Assembly (NCBI GenBank): GCA_949318235.1
Contig: OX439127.1
Coordinates: 9,626,694 to 9,690,693, forward strand
From: Ecdyonurus torrentis
Taxonomy: Eukaryota > Arthropoda > Insecta > Ephemeroptera > Heptageniidae
Direction: 5' to 3'
DNA: 64,000 nt
Both the position numbers and the translations under genes were made by a program. The notes below the pieces were generated by a model. The model ran no database searches, was not told where the DNA came from, and saw nothing but the letters and a program-made list of their open reading frames with translations. Positions 25,324-37,812 of this stretch are shown piece by piece. Numbering within the stretch: position 1 is the first letter of the stretch; each line of letters opens with the position of its first letter.

Positions 25324-26419
25324 ATATTTTTTTATTAATAAAAATATGAATACATACATAAGTCCCACCAAGACAATGAAGTCTTATCGGTGGGTGCTTA
25401 ATCAACATAATATAAAAATGTTAATATAAGCATAAACAATATTACAATAGAAATTAAACAAAATCAGCACATTTCCTTTTTTTTTTTTTTTTTTTAATAC
25501 GTATTTTATATACGTTTTTTATATATCATATTTATTAATTAGAGAACCTCAAAAGTTCATTGTAAAACGATAAAATAATTAAATAAATAAAAATAATATG
25601 CACACAAATTTTGAGTTGCAGAGTGTTTATATATAATAATTGAAAGCTTGTTATATAAGCTTTCGGTTGATTTTTAGAATTTGAAATTTTTTAAGAAATG
25701 CTCGTAACAAATAAAAAAGTAGTGGAGTTTATTATTATTTTTTTTTAAATGCATTTTTTTTTTAAATTGTATTTTTAACTTTCAGTAAAATATTATAAAT
25801 TGAATCTGAAATTAAATTTTTATCTTAATTTGTTTCCATTATTTTCTTATTCCCAGAGAGAGAGAGAGAGAGAAAGCAAAATTTACTACAAGCATGCTTG
25901 ATTTTTTTTATTATTTATTATTATTATTCTGAAATGGGTATGGAGTCAAAAAATGGTATCCTGTAGTATATATTAACAATAATTATTTTAATGAGCAGGC
26001 AACAATAGCAAAACAGCAAAACAGATCAACAAAGAAAATGCCTCTAAGGTTGATATAATATAGTAACAATAGCATGTTCGCGTTTTACTTTTCTCGTCTT
26101 AAAATTTTAAAATAAATTGCAAATAAATCATTAAAAAATATTTAAACAAAATATTAATAGTTTTACGCTTTGTCACCTCTTAATGTCCAATGCTTATTTT
26201 TTTTTTTACTTATAAGGACGATGTTAATAAGAAGCGATAACTACATATATCTTGGTTGGAAGGGTTGGAAGGGGTAGAGGTACCAAATATAGCCATATAA
26301 GTATCTGTTTTTATTATTATTATTTTTTTTTTTTTGCACCTGTATATACACACATTTATATAATTATTTGTTTTTAAACATTTTACATTGGTCTAGTATT
26401 TGGCTTTATTATTTTTATT

Positions 26420-26425
<6 letters not shown>

Positions 26426-26508
<83 letters not shown>
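26426..26508. repeat. (TA)n microsatellite, ~83 bp
   Basis: Uninterrupted TA units. Confidence 0.95.
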
Positions 26509-26509
<1 letters not shown>

Positions 26510-26842
26510 AATTTTATAGTTGTCATTTTACGGTAAGCAAAACAGCGGTAAAGCAAACGCCCATTTAACTTTAATGTTTTTGTATTCATAAAATTACGTG
26601 ATAAGTGTGATAACTTTCTTACATATAATGTAAGTATCATTTTTGGAATTAATAATGTTGTCTTTAATATCTCGGCTTTATGTATGACAATTTTGTTTTA
26701 TTTTATTTGCTAAGTTCTTATCCTGATTTAATGGACCACTTGTAATGAACGAACTATTTAAAATAAATATGAATATTCTTATGCATTTCTTATGGAAAAG
26801 TCATTTTCACTTACACAAAGTTTTAATTACTTCAAGTTTTTC

Positions 26843-26846
<4 letters not shown>

Positions 26847-26924
<78 letters not shown>

Positions 26925-26937
26925 TTTTTTTTTTTTT
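26847..26937. repeat. (CT)n followed by poly-T
   Basis: About 34 CT units (26847-26915) run into 22 T, an all-pyrimidine tract of ~90 nt. Confidence 0.95.
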
Positions 26938-27823
26938 ACAAAAAGTTGTTCAAATTAATTGTATTCACAAGGCACATCTTATGTTTTACAAGCTGCCAAA
27001 AAATGAGTTTGAATATATAAGGTGAAGCATAATTTTATAAACACGATTATAATTACAAAACAATCCATTTTTATATTCTTTATTCCTTAATTACATTAGT
27101 TTAACGCAGAATACCTAATGCTTAAACCAAATAGATTAATTTTCTTGGCAGAAAACTTCTATTTGCAATGATTCAAATTAATATGTCTAATTTGTGGAAC
27201 AAATTATCAGTAATATATCATATAAATATGTGCATAATATAATATATTCTTTTTCTTTATGAAGTTTGTTTCACATAAGTTCGTTCTATAAACTACACAT
27301 CGCATCAGCATCGGCATCTGATGTTGTTATAGTTATTTAATAATTGACCTTTGACACATATCAATTGTGATGCGTAATACACTATATTTTTATATTCAAT
27401 TCTTTCAAATTATTGACAGATGAAAAGTTACACTTGAGAATTGTGCATGTTTAAAAAAAAATTACTAATCAAAAGTGCAGTTGATGAGTATTTGTTAAAA
27501 TGATAATAAAAGCTTAATATGATTTTAAAAAAAAAGCGCTTGTCATCGTAGAAGTTTATACAAACGAATATGATTTGATTTAATTTTAAAATCAAACAAA
27601 TTTTTTGTGAATATCCTATATACTTTTTTTTCTTCAATAAAAGGAAATAAAATATTATGTAACATAATAAATGCTTACAAGTAAACAAAAATCTATTCAA
27701 TCAAAGCCCTTTCCTTTCCTTTTATTATCTCACGACCTATTTATTTTATAGATTTCGTAATTTTTTTTCTTGCGAATGCATTTTATATTTACCGTAGTGC
27801 GACATAAAAATGATACACTGTAT

Positions 27824-27924
<101 letters not shown>

Positions 27925-28009
27925 CCAACGTTCTGGGAAAACGCCTGAAATGCATTTGTTAAGTGTATAGTTGCTGAGGTCACATGGACAACTTGCATGA
28001 CATTTTTTA

Positions 28010-28402
28010 ATGGTCTTAAAAAATTCTTTAGGAAAAATGAATAATATTGGTGTATTGCTCCTTCATATCTAAAATAATTTTTGAAGTAAAGACGGCCGAA
28101 TTTTTTAAAAAAGCTATTGGAGAAAATACTGATTTTTCAAAAAGTTCGGCCGCAGGAAAAGAATTGTCCAGTGTCTGTGAAATCGTCCGAACAATTTCAA
28201 CAATTAAAAAAATAAAAATAAATAATAATAAAAATAAATAAATAAAAAAGAAACGTGAACCGTCTTTCGGCGTAATGGCCACCGTCTTTACTTAAAAAAA
28301 ATTTTGAATTTCAAAAATTATTTTAAATATGAAGGAGCATTTTTAAGAAGTTTTATATACACCAATATTATTAATTTTTCTTAACGAATTTTTTATGACT
28401 AT
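28010..28402. mobile_element. Fold-back element, ~390 bp
   Basis: The left end (GGTCTTAAAAAATTC, then AATATTGGTGTA, CTCCTTCATAT, GTAAAGACGG) recurs as its reverse complement on the right (CCGTCTTTAC, ATATGAAGGAGCA, TACACCAATATT, AATTTTTTATGAC). A second, smaller inverted pair built on GGCCGAA / TTCGGCC is nested inside. A MITE is likely; there is no real ORF. Confidence 0.75.
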
Positions 28403-28564
28403 ATAAAAATGGCATACAAGTTTTCTATTAAAGTAAACAATTTTCAGTGCTTTGGTAACTTTTTTTGCTTGGACCTTAAGTGCATTGGTAACAATAAAAG
28501 GCCGCAAAATGCATCATGAATCATAAATCAATTATATTACGTTATAAAATGGATCTTCAAAATG

Positions 28565-28566
<2 letters not shown>

Positions 28567-28594
<28 letters not shown>
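28567..28594 (+). repeat. poly-A tract (28 nt)
   Basis: Uninterrupted A run. Confidence 0.9.
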
Positions 28595-28597
<3 letters not shown>

Positions 28598-29037
28598 TTC
28601 CGGGGTACAAATTAAATTCAAAAATATATAAAATATTTCAATCCTATTTATATTCATCATTTATTTATTTCCGAACGTCAGTATCAGAAAGCAAACTAAA
28701 TGAGTAAATACTTTATTCACACATATCATGACATTGTACATCCCTTTTATGTTTAGTCAACAGCACTTCCTTTTAACCTACAGTATACTGTAGTGATTGA
28801 TCTCCACAACGTTCTAGTCTGGCATACATCCCTTGCTGTAACTACACTCATAAATAAATATTTATTTATTACTGTAATAATTGATTTATTCGTGATTGAC
28901 AGTTATACCTTGACGTTAAGAAACCGAATTTATAGTTAAAAATAATATTACTATAAGAATAAGTTAATAAAAATCTGAAATAAATAAATAAAATATATTA
29001 TATTTATTTATTCATTACGAACGTTGCAGTTGCACAC

Positions 29038-29280
29038 AAGGGTACATATAATAAAGAGGTTGAGCGCAGCACAAAACTCGCGCAGTTGATTTTATTTTGT
29101 GATGGATGTACTTGATTCTAAGCCAATACGATGCCGTTCACCAGCGTTCACCAGTTACGTCACTGATAAGGTGAATAAAAAATACACCCGGTGATATGAC
29201 GTCTTTGGTGAATTCCTGTAAGCTGCGCGACCTTGGACAAAACTTTTCCCGGAGCATCTAACCTATTATATATGGACCTT
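29038..29280. mobile_element. MITE family G, copy 1 (~240 bp)
   Basis: The terminal inverted repeats are AAGGGTACATATAATAAAG and a right end TTATATATGGACCTT. The interior is nearly the same as the outer parts of 49083-49468 (GCCAATACGATGCCGTTCA, TATGACGTCTTTGGTGAATT, CTGCGCGACCTTGG). This copy lacks the inner inverted repeat found in copy 2. Confidence 0.8.
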
Positions 29281-29710
29281 GACTTGCACACAGGAGTAAA
29301 TTAAGGGTGGAAAGTGCTCGAATTACCCTTTAATTTATGATAGATTGAATTTTAGGTTAAAAAACTATCCCTAGGGCCGGCTTGGGAGCTAAAAGCCCGG
29401 TCCGGGAGAAAAAAGGAAAGGCCCGCATCTCAACGGGGGGTCTGGGGGGCTGGCGCCTCCCCCCCAGTCTGCGCCGCAGGTGAAAATTTTTTTAAAAGGG
29501 GCGTGGCACGTGGATTTTTGGCTAATTCTGAACTAAATTTTTATTTTTCACTCCTCCAGAGAAATTAAAAATTATTCCTTAGCAAGCTTTAAAAATTTAG
29601 AGAACAAAAATGGATAAATAATATAAGAAAAAGATACTTCTTCATTAAAGAAATACTTTTATGTGTTTATGTTAGAAATTATTAAGATAAAAAAATGCAA
29701 ATAAAAAAGT

Positions 29711-29952
29711 GAAAAAAAAAAAAAAAAAAAATCAGCAAGAACGTATAATATGCAAGTTTATAATTAGAGCTATGAAAAGTTTGATTTTTTTAGAACGGTT
29801 GACTTTAAGCCCAAGTTATACTTGAAATCAAGCTTGAATCCGAAAAATGAGCTACAACTTATTAAAACTTGATGTTTGAGCAGATATTCAAAAATGAGCT
29901 CTCGGACCTATAGCAAAAAAAAAATAATAATAAAAAAAAAAAAAAAAAAAAA
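29711..29952. repeat. A-rich tracts inside the hAT-like element
   Basis: Long A runs occur at about 29711-29730 and 29927-29952, with related GAGCTxxxA / TTGAGCTAAAAGCTCAA words nearby (29800-30200). No gene. Confidence 0.5.
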
Positions 29953-30533
29953 CGCTTTTTATTGTATACAAAAATAATGATTGTTATTAAAGTCAAAAGT
30001 CGTAAATTATAAATTAAAAAAAAAAATAATAATTATAAAAAAAAAGAACTTTAAAATTCTAAAGAAATTTGCACGAGTCTTTCATGGGTTGAACTGGAGC
30101 TGGCTCGTTCTTGAGCTAAAAGCTCAAAACCCATGTCCATTTTTGTTTAACAAATTTTTTAAGGGTACCCTACGATTTTGGCTCGGGTGGGAGCTCGAAC
30201 CAGTTTAAATTGCAGCTACAATATTGTACACATATTATAAAAAAAAGAAGGAATAATGCTGATGTGAGCCATTGAATTCAGCGTGGCTTAAATCGTTTAA
30301 AAAAAAAATATTAAATTGAAAAGCTTTCAAAAATTTAATAATATACAAGAAGTAAAGGGAAGAAACAAAAATGCGACAGGTTTAAAAAATTCATTATAAT
30401 TAAAAGTGACAATTTCAGGAAACAACGATGATCTTTCTTTTCTTTAAAAGTAAAGTATAAAAAAATAAATAAAAAATGTGCACATCGACTTTTCAAATCA
30501 ACTTTACACTTCCTTTTCTTTTCTTCTCTCTCT

Positions 30534-30660
<127 letters not shown>

Positions 30661-30880
30661 CTTTTTTTTTTCTCTTTCTCTTTTTTTCCCCCCAAAATAA
30701 AAGGCCCGCAAAAGCAAAGGCCCGGTCCGGGATCCCGGACTAAGGCCTTATGCCAAGCCGGCCCTGGTTATTTCCCTAGAGCATTTTTTTTTCTTTTAAT
30801 TAACACTATTGTAATTAGTGGGTAAAATTACACGGGAATAAATGTTTTGCTTTATGAAAATCCGCTTAATAATAATAATA

Positions 30881-30881
<1 letters not shown>

Positions 30882-30967
<86 letters not shown>
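30882..30967. repeat. (TA)n microsatellite, ~86 bp
   Basis: Uninterrupted TA units. Confidence 0.95.
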
Positions 30968-30971
<4 letters not shown>

Positions 30972-31278
30972 GATTATCGATTCATGTTGCATTTTGCAAT
31001 CGTTTAATGCTACTAACATTTTTGGCCGGCACTGAAAAACGTCAAGAGTGCAAAAGTGACTTTAAGCTTACTTTATAGTTATTTTGAGTGTGCTTATATT
31101 TTACTACTGAACGTATCTTAATTAGCTTTACTCCAACCCCGGTTATATCCATTCATAAAATAATGTTTTCATCATTTTTAAGTTTATAGCTTAAAAACAT
31201 TTTCCGATAACTTAATTGTAAAATTTAATCTCCTCTTGTCAATGGTATTTTTTTTTAAAGAGCATAATATATACTATG

Positions 31279-31314
<36 letters not shown>
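31279..31314 (+). repeat. poly-A tract (~36 nt)
   Basis: The longest pure A run in the window. Confidence 0.92.
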
Positions 31315-31324
<10 letters not shown>

Positions 31325-31807
31325 ATTAAGAACACAAGCAATCTTTGATGAAAACTTTTTAACTACGTTAAATTAGATTTTAATTGACGCTTTAGTAAAT
31401 ATAGACTGATTACAGTGTGTACCATTATTTGCTTTGAAATTAATGAGTAACAGAATGTTTTTAATTTTAAAAATAAAGTTCTATTGGTTTTATTGCTGTA
31501 AATTATTTCATTCCTGAATGAGATTTTTTATAATTTATTTTTAAATTTAATATTTTTATTTCTAGAGATATTGCAGATAAAAGTTATTAAAATCGAATCG
31601 ATCCTCAAAATGATGCACATTTCTACAAATATTTCGGAACCCATGACAAAAAAAAAAAAAGCAATAATTTTATCTTTACAATAATACCCACAAATATAAA
31701 ATTTTATTTCTTATGTTTAATCTTCCATCACTCATCTAAGTAGTAATAATAATAATATATGCTCAAAAACTGGTAACGACATAGACAATGGTAAAGTTGC
31801 ATTTCGA

Positions 31808-31925
<118 letters not shown>

Positions 31926-32561
31926 AAGTGAACTTCAAGAAGTAAGCACCGAGACAATTAACTTTTGAAAGCTCGAATTTTTGGATACTTTTTTTCTTCT
32001 TTGCTCAAAACAATGTGATAACTTCACGTATAGTTCAAAATTTTCGGGTTTTAATCATTTTCGGATTTTTAGAGTTGACATATATATTGTATTATTATTA
32101 TACAGTATACCATTTTAAATTATAAAATCGTGCTATTAAGTACTTTATTATAAAAGTGAATAAATATCAACACGTTTCCAAATGTATTCAATACAGTATA
32201 ATAATAACATATTATGCAAAATAACTATATTTTTATAAAATGCAGAGAGAATAAAGAAATTTTGAATTTAAATCTTGAATTTTTCTAAATGTCCAAACCT
32301 TGCTCAGACGCCCGATATTATTCTACTTCCAGAGTAAGCAAATTCCACTTCAAAATAAAAATTGCACAGCAGATGAAAGCCTTGCATTCTATCTAATTGA
32401 GCCTATACATTTAGGTTTTACTCCTCTTCATCATCAATGACAAAATAATGGGTAATGATATTTCTTAGCTTCAAGTTTTTCTTACTCGTACCAATTTTTA
32501 TCATAATATATGTGTGTACTCGACACTCGACACACACATGATCATACCTAATGGCTAATGT

Positions 32562-32761
32562 AAGTAGATAACCTATATGTAATCCAGAGAGTATTCCCGC
32601 TGAAAAGTACTGGTCAGCTGGAGACGTGTATTGCGGGTCAAATTTACATTGATCAAATGGGCAACAAAATATAACTTCCAGGATAAAATAAAATTAAAGG
32701 CAACAGAAAATTGAATAACGATATTCTCTTTGGATTACCTATCTATAGAAATACCTTACTA
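32562..32761. mobile_element. MITE family E, copy 1
   Basis: A ~200-bp element sharing most of its sequence with 44115-44320 and 49972-50175 (AAGTACTGGTCAGCTGGAGA, CGTGTATTGCGGGTCAAA, CAAATGGGCAACAAAATATA). The ends form an inverted repeat (GTAATCCAGAGAG / CTCTTTGGATTAC). No coding capacity. Confidence 0.8.
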
Positions 32762-33308
32762 ATGGCTTTTAAAATAATTTATCCCATATATTGTTAAGTG
32801 AATAACTTATTTATTGCATATTGACACACACATAAACACTTAGTAATTACTATTTCCATACACTTGCAATAATAATTTCAAAACAAGATAAAAATCAATA
32901 TACAATTGGCATTTTTTCAGTATTATTATTATTATATAATCGACGGAAATAAATATAATAGAGAGCTTTACAAGTGATACAATATATATATTTTCTATAA
33001 TAATTTTTAAAGAATGAAAACGGTAACACAGACTCTTGAATATATTACTGTTTTTCTATTTACTTAAAAAAATGCATACATATTAATAATTATATATATA
33101 AAAAAAATCTTACAAATCTAAAAATACATTTTTTAACATATTATACAAGTACACAAACAAAAATTTGAGAGGCTTCCTGGAGGTATCTTAAAACGTTACA
33201 TTACTTAAAAATTACTTATCCTAACACAGCAACAATAATATCAATGAAAAATTTATTTGTTAACTTATTATAACATTATTATTTATATTACATTTTCTTG
33301 GTTAATAT

Positions 33309-33606
33309 TTATTGTCAATTATCAAAGAATAAGGATAGGAGAAAACAACAAGCGCCTTACCACGATGAGGTCCGTAGCTTGGTGAAAATCTTGATGGCAC
33401 AGGTTACACAAATATATTTTCAAGTTTTAAGACGTTTCGAGGGCAACAGCCCTCTTCTTCAGTTGCTTAGAGTGAAGTAGAGTGTAGTCGCTACACGTAA
33501 ATATATTTGTGTAACCTGTGCCATCAAGATTTTCACCAAGCTACGGACCTCATCGATGTAAGGCGCTTGTTGGTTTCTCCTATCCTTATTCTTTGATTAT
33601 CAATTC
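33309..33606. mobile_element. Fold-back element family A, copy 1
   Basis: The arms of the inverted repeat (AAGAATAAGGATAGGAG...GCGCCTTAC; CTTGGTGAAAATCTTGATGG; CACAGGTTACACAAATATAT) recur as reverse complement on the right, with a short asymmetric centre at about 33430-33490. The ends match other family A copies at 37041, 46230 and 48011. The 60-codon ORF here is incidental. Confidence 0.8.
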
Positions 33607-34264
33607 AAACCGAAATGGTTTTAATTTTTCCTAATAATTAATTAATTTATTGTCAATTACGAGATTATAAGTATGAATTTATAGGAATAAAAATATTTTT
33701 AAGTTATTGTCTTCCGAGAATTGATTTGTTGTATAGCACAATATAATTTAACAACTGAATATGAACTAGTTGTAAAGCATTTATTTGTTGCACGTGCATT
33801 AAATATTGTATTTAAAACAATTTTACTGAATGACTTTACACCAGTTCCCCCCCCCCCTCCCCTAAGTTTGCTTCTCCTATTTGAGACAATATTGTCCATA
33901 AAATATGAAGCTCTTCATCCTTTCCTGTTATCCACATACTTCTAATAAATTTAAAAACTAAACTAAAAATAATACTGGATTACTCTCACCTCCACTTTGA
34001 ATCAAGTAGGATTCAAATGGTGTTACAAAAAGCAATTAACGACATAATACAATAATAACAAAAAAGTTTCATTGAAATTTCTTGCAATTGTATAAATTTG
34101 GACATATCTCTTTATATTACAGACACTAAGTGTCTTTTGAACATCTAAATTAAATTAGTTTCAAGTGTTGACCTTTTTAAGCTCATAGAATTATAAATAG
34201 AGACTAACGGTAATTTTATTTCATTAAGTACATACACATCAAGCATTACCATAGAGGTGCTGAA

Positions 34265-34365
<101 letters not shown>

Positions 34366-34422
34366 ATTATATAATAATCAAAATATTATGCTATACAACC
34401 CATAAATTCTCAAGGCACAATG

Positions 34423-34549
34423 TACAGCTCTGGACAAAAGTTCCCGAACGGGCAGCAGCGGCCGTGGCCACTGCGTTTTCTCATAAAGATTACAGTGTGG
34501 TTGCAGGTTGTCTATGCAAATCGTTCAGGAATTTTTGGCCAGAGCTGTA
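34423..34549. mobile_element. Tc1/mariner-type MITE, 127 bp
   Basis: The element runs from TACAGCTCTGGACAAAAGTT to GGAATTTTTGGCCAGAGCTG plus TA. The ends are ~24-bp inverted repeats and TA lies on both sides, as expected of the Tc1/mariner TA target. It has no ORF and must be mobilised in trans. Confidence 0.85.
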
Positions 34550-35607
34550 CATCATTACAGCATTGAAAACAGAATCAAAGAGTTAATTTTAATCTATTAG
34601 CTGTTAAATCAAGACATTAGACACATAACACTTCATGTTTTACTAAATGGCATGAAATATTACATTTTATAATGGGGTTTAAAATAGATATTATATTATA
34701 TACATATGAAAAAAATGCTGATACTGATAAAATAAAACTAATATTAAAATTATACCTAAATAAAGAATATTGAGTATACACAAAGTCAGGTCCATATTTA
34801 ATACCAAGATATAAATATGAGATAGGTAGATATACCAATAAATTGGCAATGCATAAAATGAGCATTATACAGTACACATAACATGGTCTCCAAAAATATT
34901 ACAGTATATTTTTTGTCTTCTTCATAGTAAATTAAAGCTGTTTATTTATTATTTCAATACGATACCATTCGGTATTTAATTAATATATTGACATTAATGG
35001 TGATAATAAGTAATGATAAAACATTTAGATAGTATATTTGACTAATTACTATTTAATATTACGTCTCCTAAGACTGAGTATTTTTTAAGTTTCAAGTCAA
35101 TCCTTATGGGCATAGCACCAAATTGAAAACCCTGTATGATGGAATCAAAATATAAGCCTGTGCAATATAGCACCAACTCTCTTTATCCTGTTTTTAACCA
35201 CCTTTCTTATACTCAGATTAACTCTCTACTATAATATTCTTATAACAACTACAATACCAGTAAGCATGGCAATAAGGTTTTATATTTATTTATATTTGCT
35301 TTAAATGGTTATTTGTGAACTAAAACTTATTACTCCTAATGATGTCATAGGTAAAGAATGACAAATATTAAGGGGAAGAGAAGGTAACTCCTGTAACAAT
35401 TCACTTCCTCCTCCTATATAATTATCAAGACTATTTCATATATTAATACAGTTAAATAATATAACAGCAACATATTAAATGTCCTATAGTTTCTCTATAT
35501 AAAAACAAAACTAAAGGTACACATGTTCTACACTCTTATTTTTGGTGCTATAAAAAAAGCGGTAGTAGAATACAGTAGACTTAAAACACACAGCAGTTTC
35601 ATATTAA

Positions 35608-35890
35608 GTGATGTAAAAGTACGGGCCTTACCACAGTAGATGTTCCATGGAGAGGTCCAGGTCTCACGTGGCACATAGTTTAGTAATAATGTTTGTATAA
35701 CCAAGAGCTTTCTTCATTGTAATGACATTATCAATCAAAGAAGACATTTACTTGAGCTCATCATATAAGCTCTCAGCTATACAAACATTTGAACTAAACT
35801 CTGCCTTGTAATAGACCTTAACTTCTCCATAGAACTGCTTCTGGTAAGGCCCTTGCTGGTATTTCTATCCTTTTCTTTAACTTTCATCCT
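35608..35890. mobile_element. Degraded family A element
   Basis: The right end (GGTAAGGCCCTTGCTGG, then TCTATCCTTTTCTTTAA) matches family A. The left side keeps only CGGGCCTTACCACAGTAG near 35621. It is an old copy with eroded arms. Confidence 0.5.
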
Positions 35891-36244
35891 AACCACAATG
35901 TTTTTTTTATTATTATTATTTTTCTTTCCTTGAGTTGAACTACAAAAGGATAACATTTACATTATAAGATGCATTAGGCAGTTAATAGCTAAATGTTCCA
36001 CAGTGTGAACCAAGTTGAAGAAGCACATTATGTATAATACTTGTCTATATCTACACGTATACACAGTCAATTGGAATGGACAAACGTTTACAGACGTAAT
36101 TATACTCTGCATACAAAGTGAATTTTCAAAAAAGCGAGCTACAAATTCAATCACATTTAATCTTATCTAGATAAACATAGTTTATTTTGCTTATTTAATT
36201 ATTAAGACGCAATGAAATTCACTTGTTTACAAGTGGAGTGATGA

Positions 36245-36457
36245 CTAGGGACCGGATTTTCAGTTGCAAATATCTCCTCGTACCGCACAACAATTTACTA
36301 AATATTTATAAATTTTGGTTCATTCCAGGTATTTTAAGGTAAATTACAGGTAGATAGGAAATATTTTACAAATTGATAATAAGTTGTGCAGTAGGAAAAG
36401 TAACTGCTGTTTTTGCAGGCACAAGCAGACATTTGAAACTGAAAATCTGGTCCCTAG
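36245..36457. mobile_element. MITE with CTAGGGACC ends, 213 bp
   Basis: The terminal inverted repeats CTAGGGACCGGATTTTCAGT and ACTGAAAATCTGGTCCCTAG are almost exact and extend inward (TTGCAAAT / ATTTGAAA). A TA flanks each end if the element proper is GGGACC...GGTCCC. No ORF. A Tc1/mariner-like origin is inferred. Confidence 0.8.
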
Positions 36458-36599
36458 TTCATAAGAACTGTTGGACATGAATTATTTTTTTTAGCCCGAT
36501 ATATTACATATATCGTTATTATATTATTATAATACAGCATATTATATTACAGCTTCAATTTTTTTGAAAATTTTATTGAGTATGCTGTTACACTCATTT

Positions 36600-36740
36600 A
36601 AGATCTAAAGTTGATACTTAAAAGATTTGATAGAAAAACACATAGATAGTAGAGTCCCATTCCCCAATTTTTCCTAATCTATCTATGTGTGCTATCTATC
36701 TATCTATCAAATCTTTGGATTATCAATTATATTGCATATA
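36600..36740. mobile_element. Short family C-like fold-back
   Basis: AAGATTTGATAGA...CACATAGATAG and CTATCTATGTGTG...TATCAAATCTTT are inverted around GTCCCATTCCCCAATTTTTC, a word shared with family C ends at 38428, 38980, 40213 and 48760. Confidence 0.6.
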
Positions 36741-37040
36741 GACAATTTTTTCTTATATTTATTAACATCTAGAGTTGTATAAGAAAGACACAAGTGCGGT
36801 TAGGTAATGGTTTTGATTTATATAGGTTTATATAAGAGTATTTATGAGGATGAAAAGGCACACACCAAATTATCATAATTGGGGGCACATCAATGAAGTG
36901 TATATAATCGACTGGGAAGACAGGGTTGGTCACATACAAACATTTAAAATGACAGCACAGTGATTAGCTCAAGCTAAATCAATTGTAACAAATGCCAATA
37001 TAACTGTTTTTTATATTATTATTTAATATACTGTATAGTT

Positions 37041-37486
37041 AGATATATGAAGGAAAATAAACCATCGCGATTATGTATGATAAATTTGAAAGAAAGGGAT
37101 AGGAGAAACCAGCAAGGACCTTACCATAGTTAAGAGAGTCCCATAGTTTGGTGAAAATCTTGCTAGCACAGATATAAAAAACTAACACATTGGAAATATT
37201 TTGGTAATAAACTCCAAGACAGATGGAGTGTGTTGTGCCATCATCAGTCCTTACAGATTCAGAGAGAAACACATCATTCATAGTTTCTCTCTGAGCCTGT
37301 AAGGACTGATATAGACATACCACACTCCATCTCTCTTGGAGTTTATTGACAAAATATTTCCAATGTGTTAGTTGTTTATATCAGTGCTAGCAAGATTTTC
37401 ACCAAACTTTGGGACTCTCTTCACTATGGTAAGGCCCCTGCTGGTTTCTCCTATCCTTTTCTTTCAAATTTATCATACTGTATAGT
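37041..37486. mobile_element. Fold-back element family A, copy 2 (~445 bp)
   Basis: Nearly complete inverted repeat: AAGGGATAGGAGAAACCAGC...CCTTACCATAGT, GTCCCATAGTTTGGTGAAAA and AACACATTGGAAATATTTTG on the left recur inverted on the right, with centre near 37285. It lies just beyond the kinesin stop codon, so the kinesin 3' UTR may run into it. Confidence 0.85.
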
Positions 37487-37657
37487 AATGTAGTGGTACA
37501 TAATCTTTAACTTTATCTAAGTATTTATCATCAATGAATCCTAATGATAAACAATGTATTATTCAAGACAGTTATAATATTTAAAGGTATTAGATATGAT
37601 TTGTTTTAGATATAGAAAGTTTGGGAAATACGACAAAAATGGTAACATTTATATAAT

Positions 37658-37812
37658 TTAGGGAGATTTCCTGCGTTTATGTTGCTGAATGACTAGTTTA
37701 TTCTTTTCTCTGGTAATTTTTGTAGTGGTTGGGAGAGCTGCTGTAGCTTGCAAACGACGAAGGTTCATTTCTGGGATTGCCAGAGCACCCAAATTAGGAT
37801 CCATTTTCCTCC
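37658..37812 (-). CDS. cos: cos exon 19 (stop codon)
   Basis: Encodes the last 51 residues, a basic tail (ALAIPEMNLRRLQATAALP; ending QQHKRRKSP) and TAA. A possible AATAAA polyadenylation signal on the minus strand lies at about 37338-37343, inside the adjacent family A element. Confidence 0.88.
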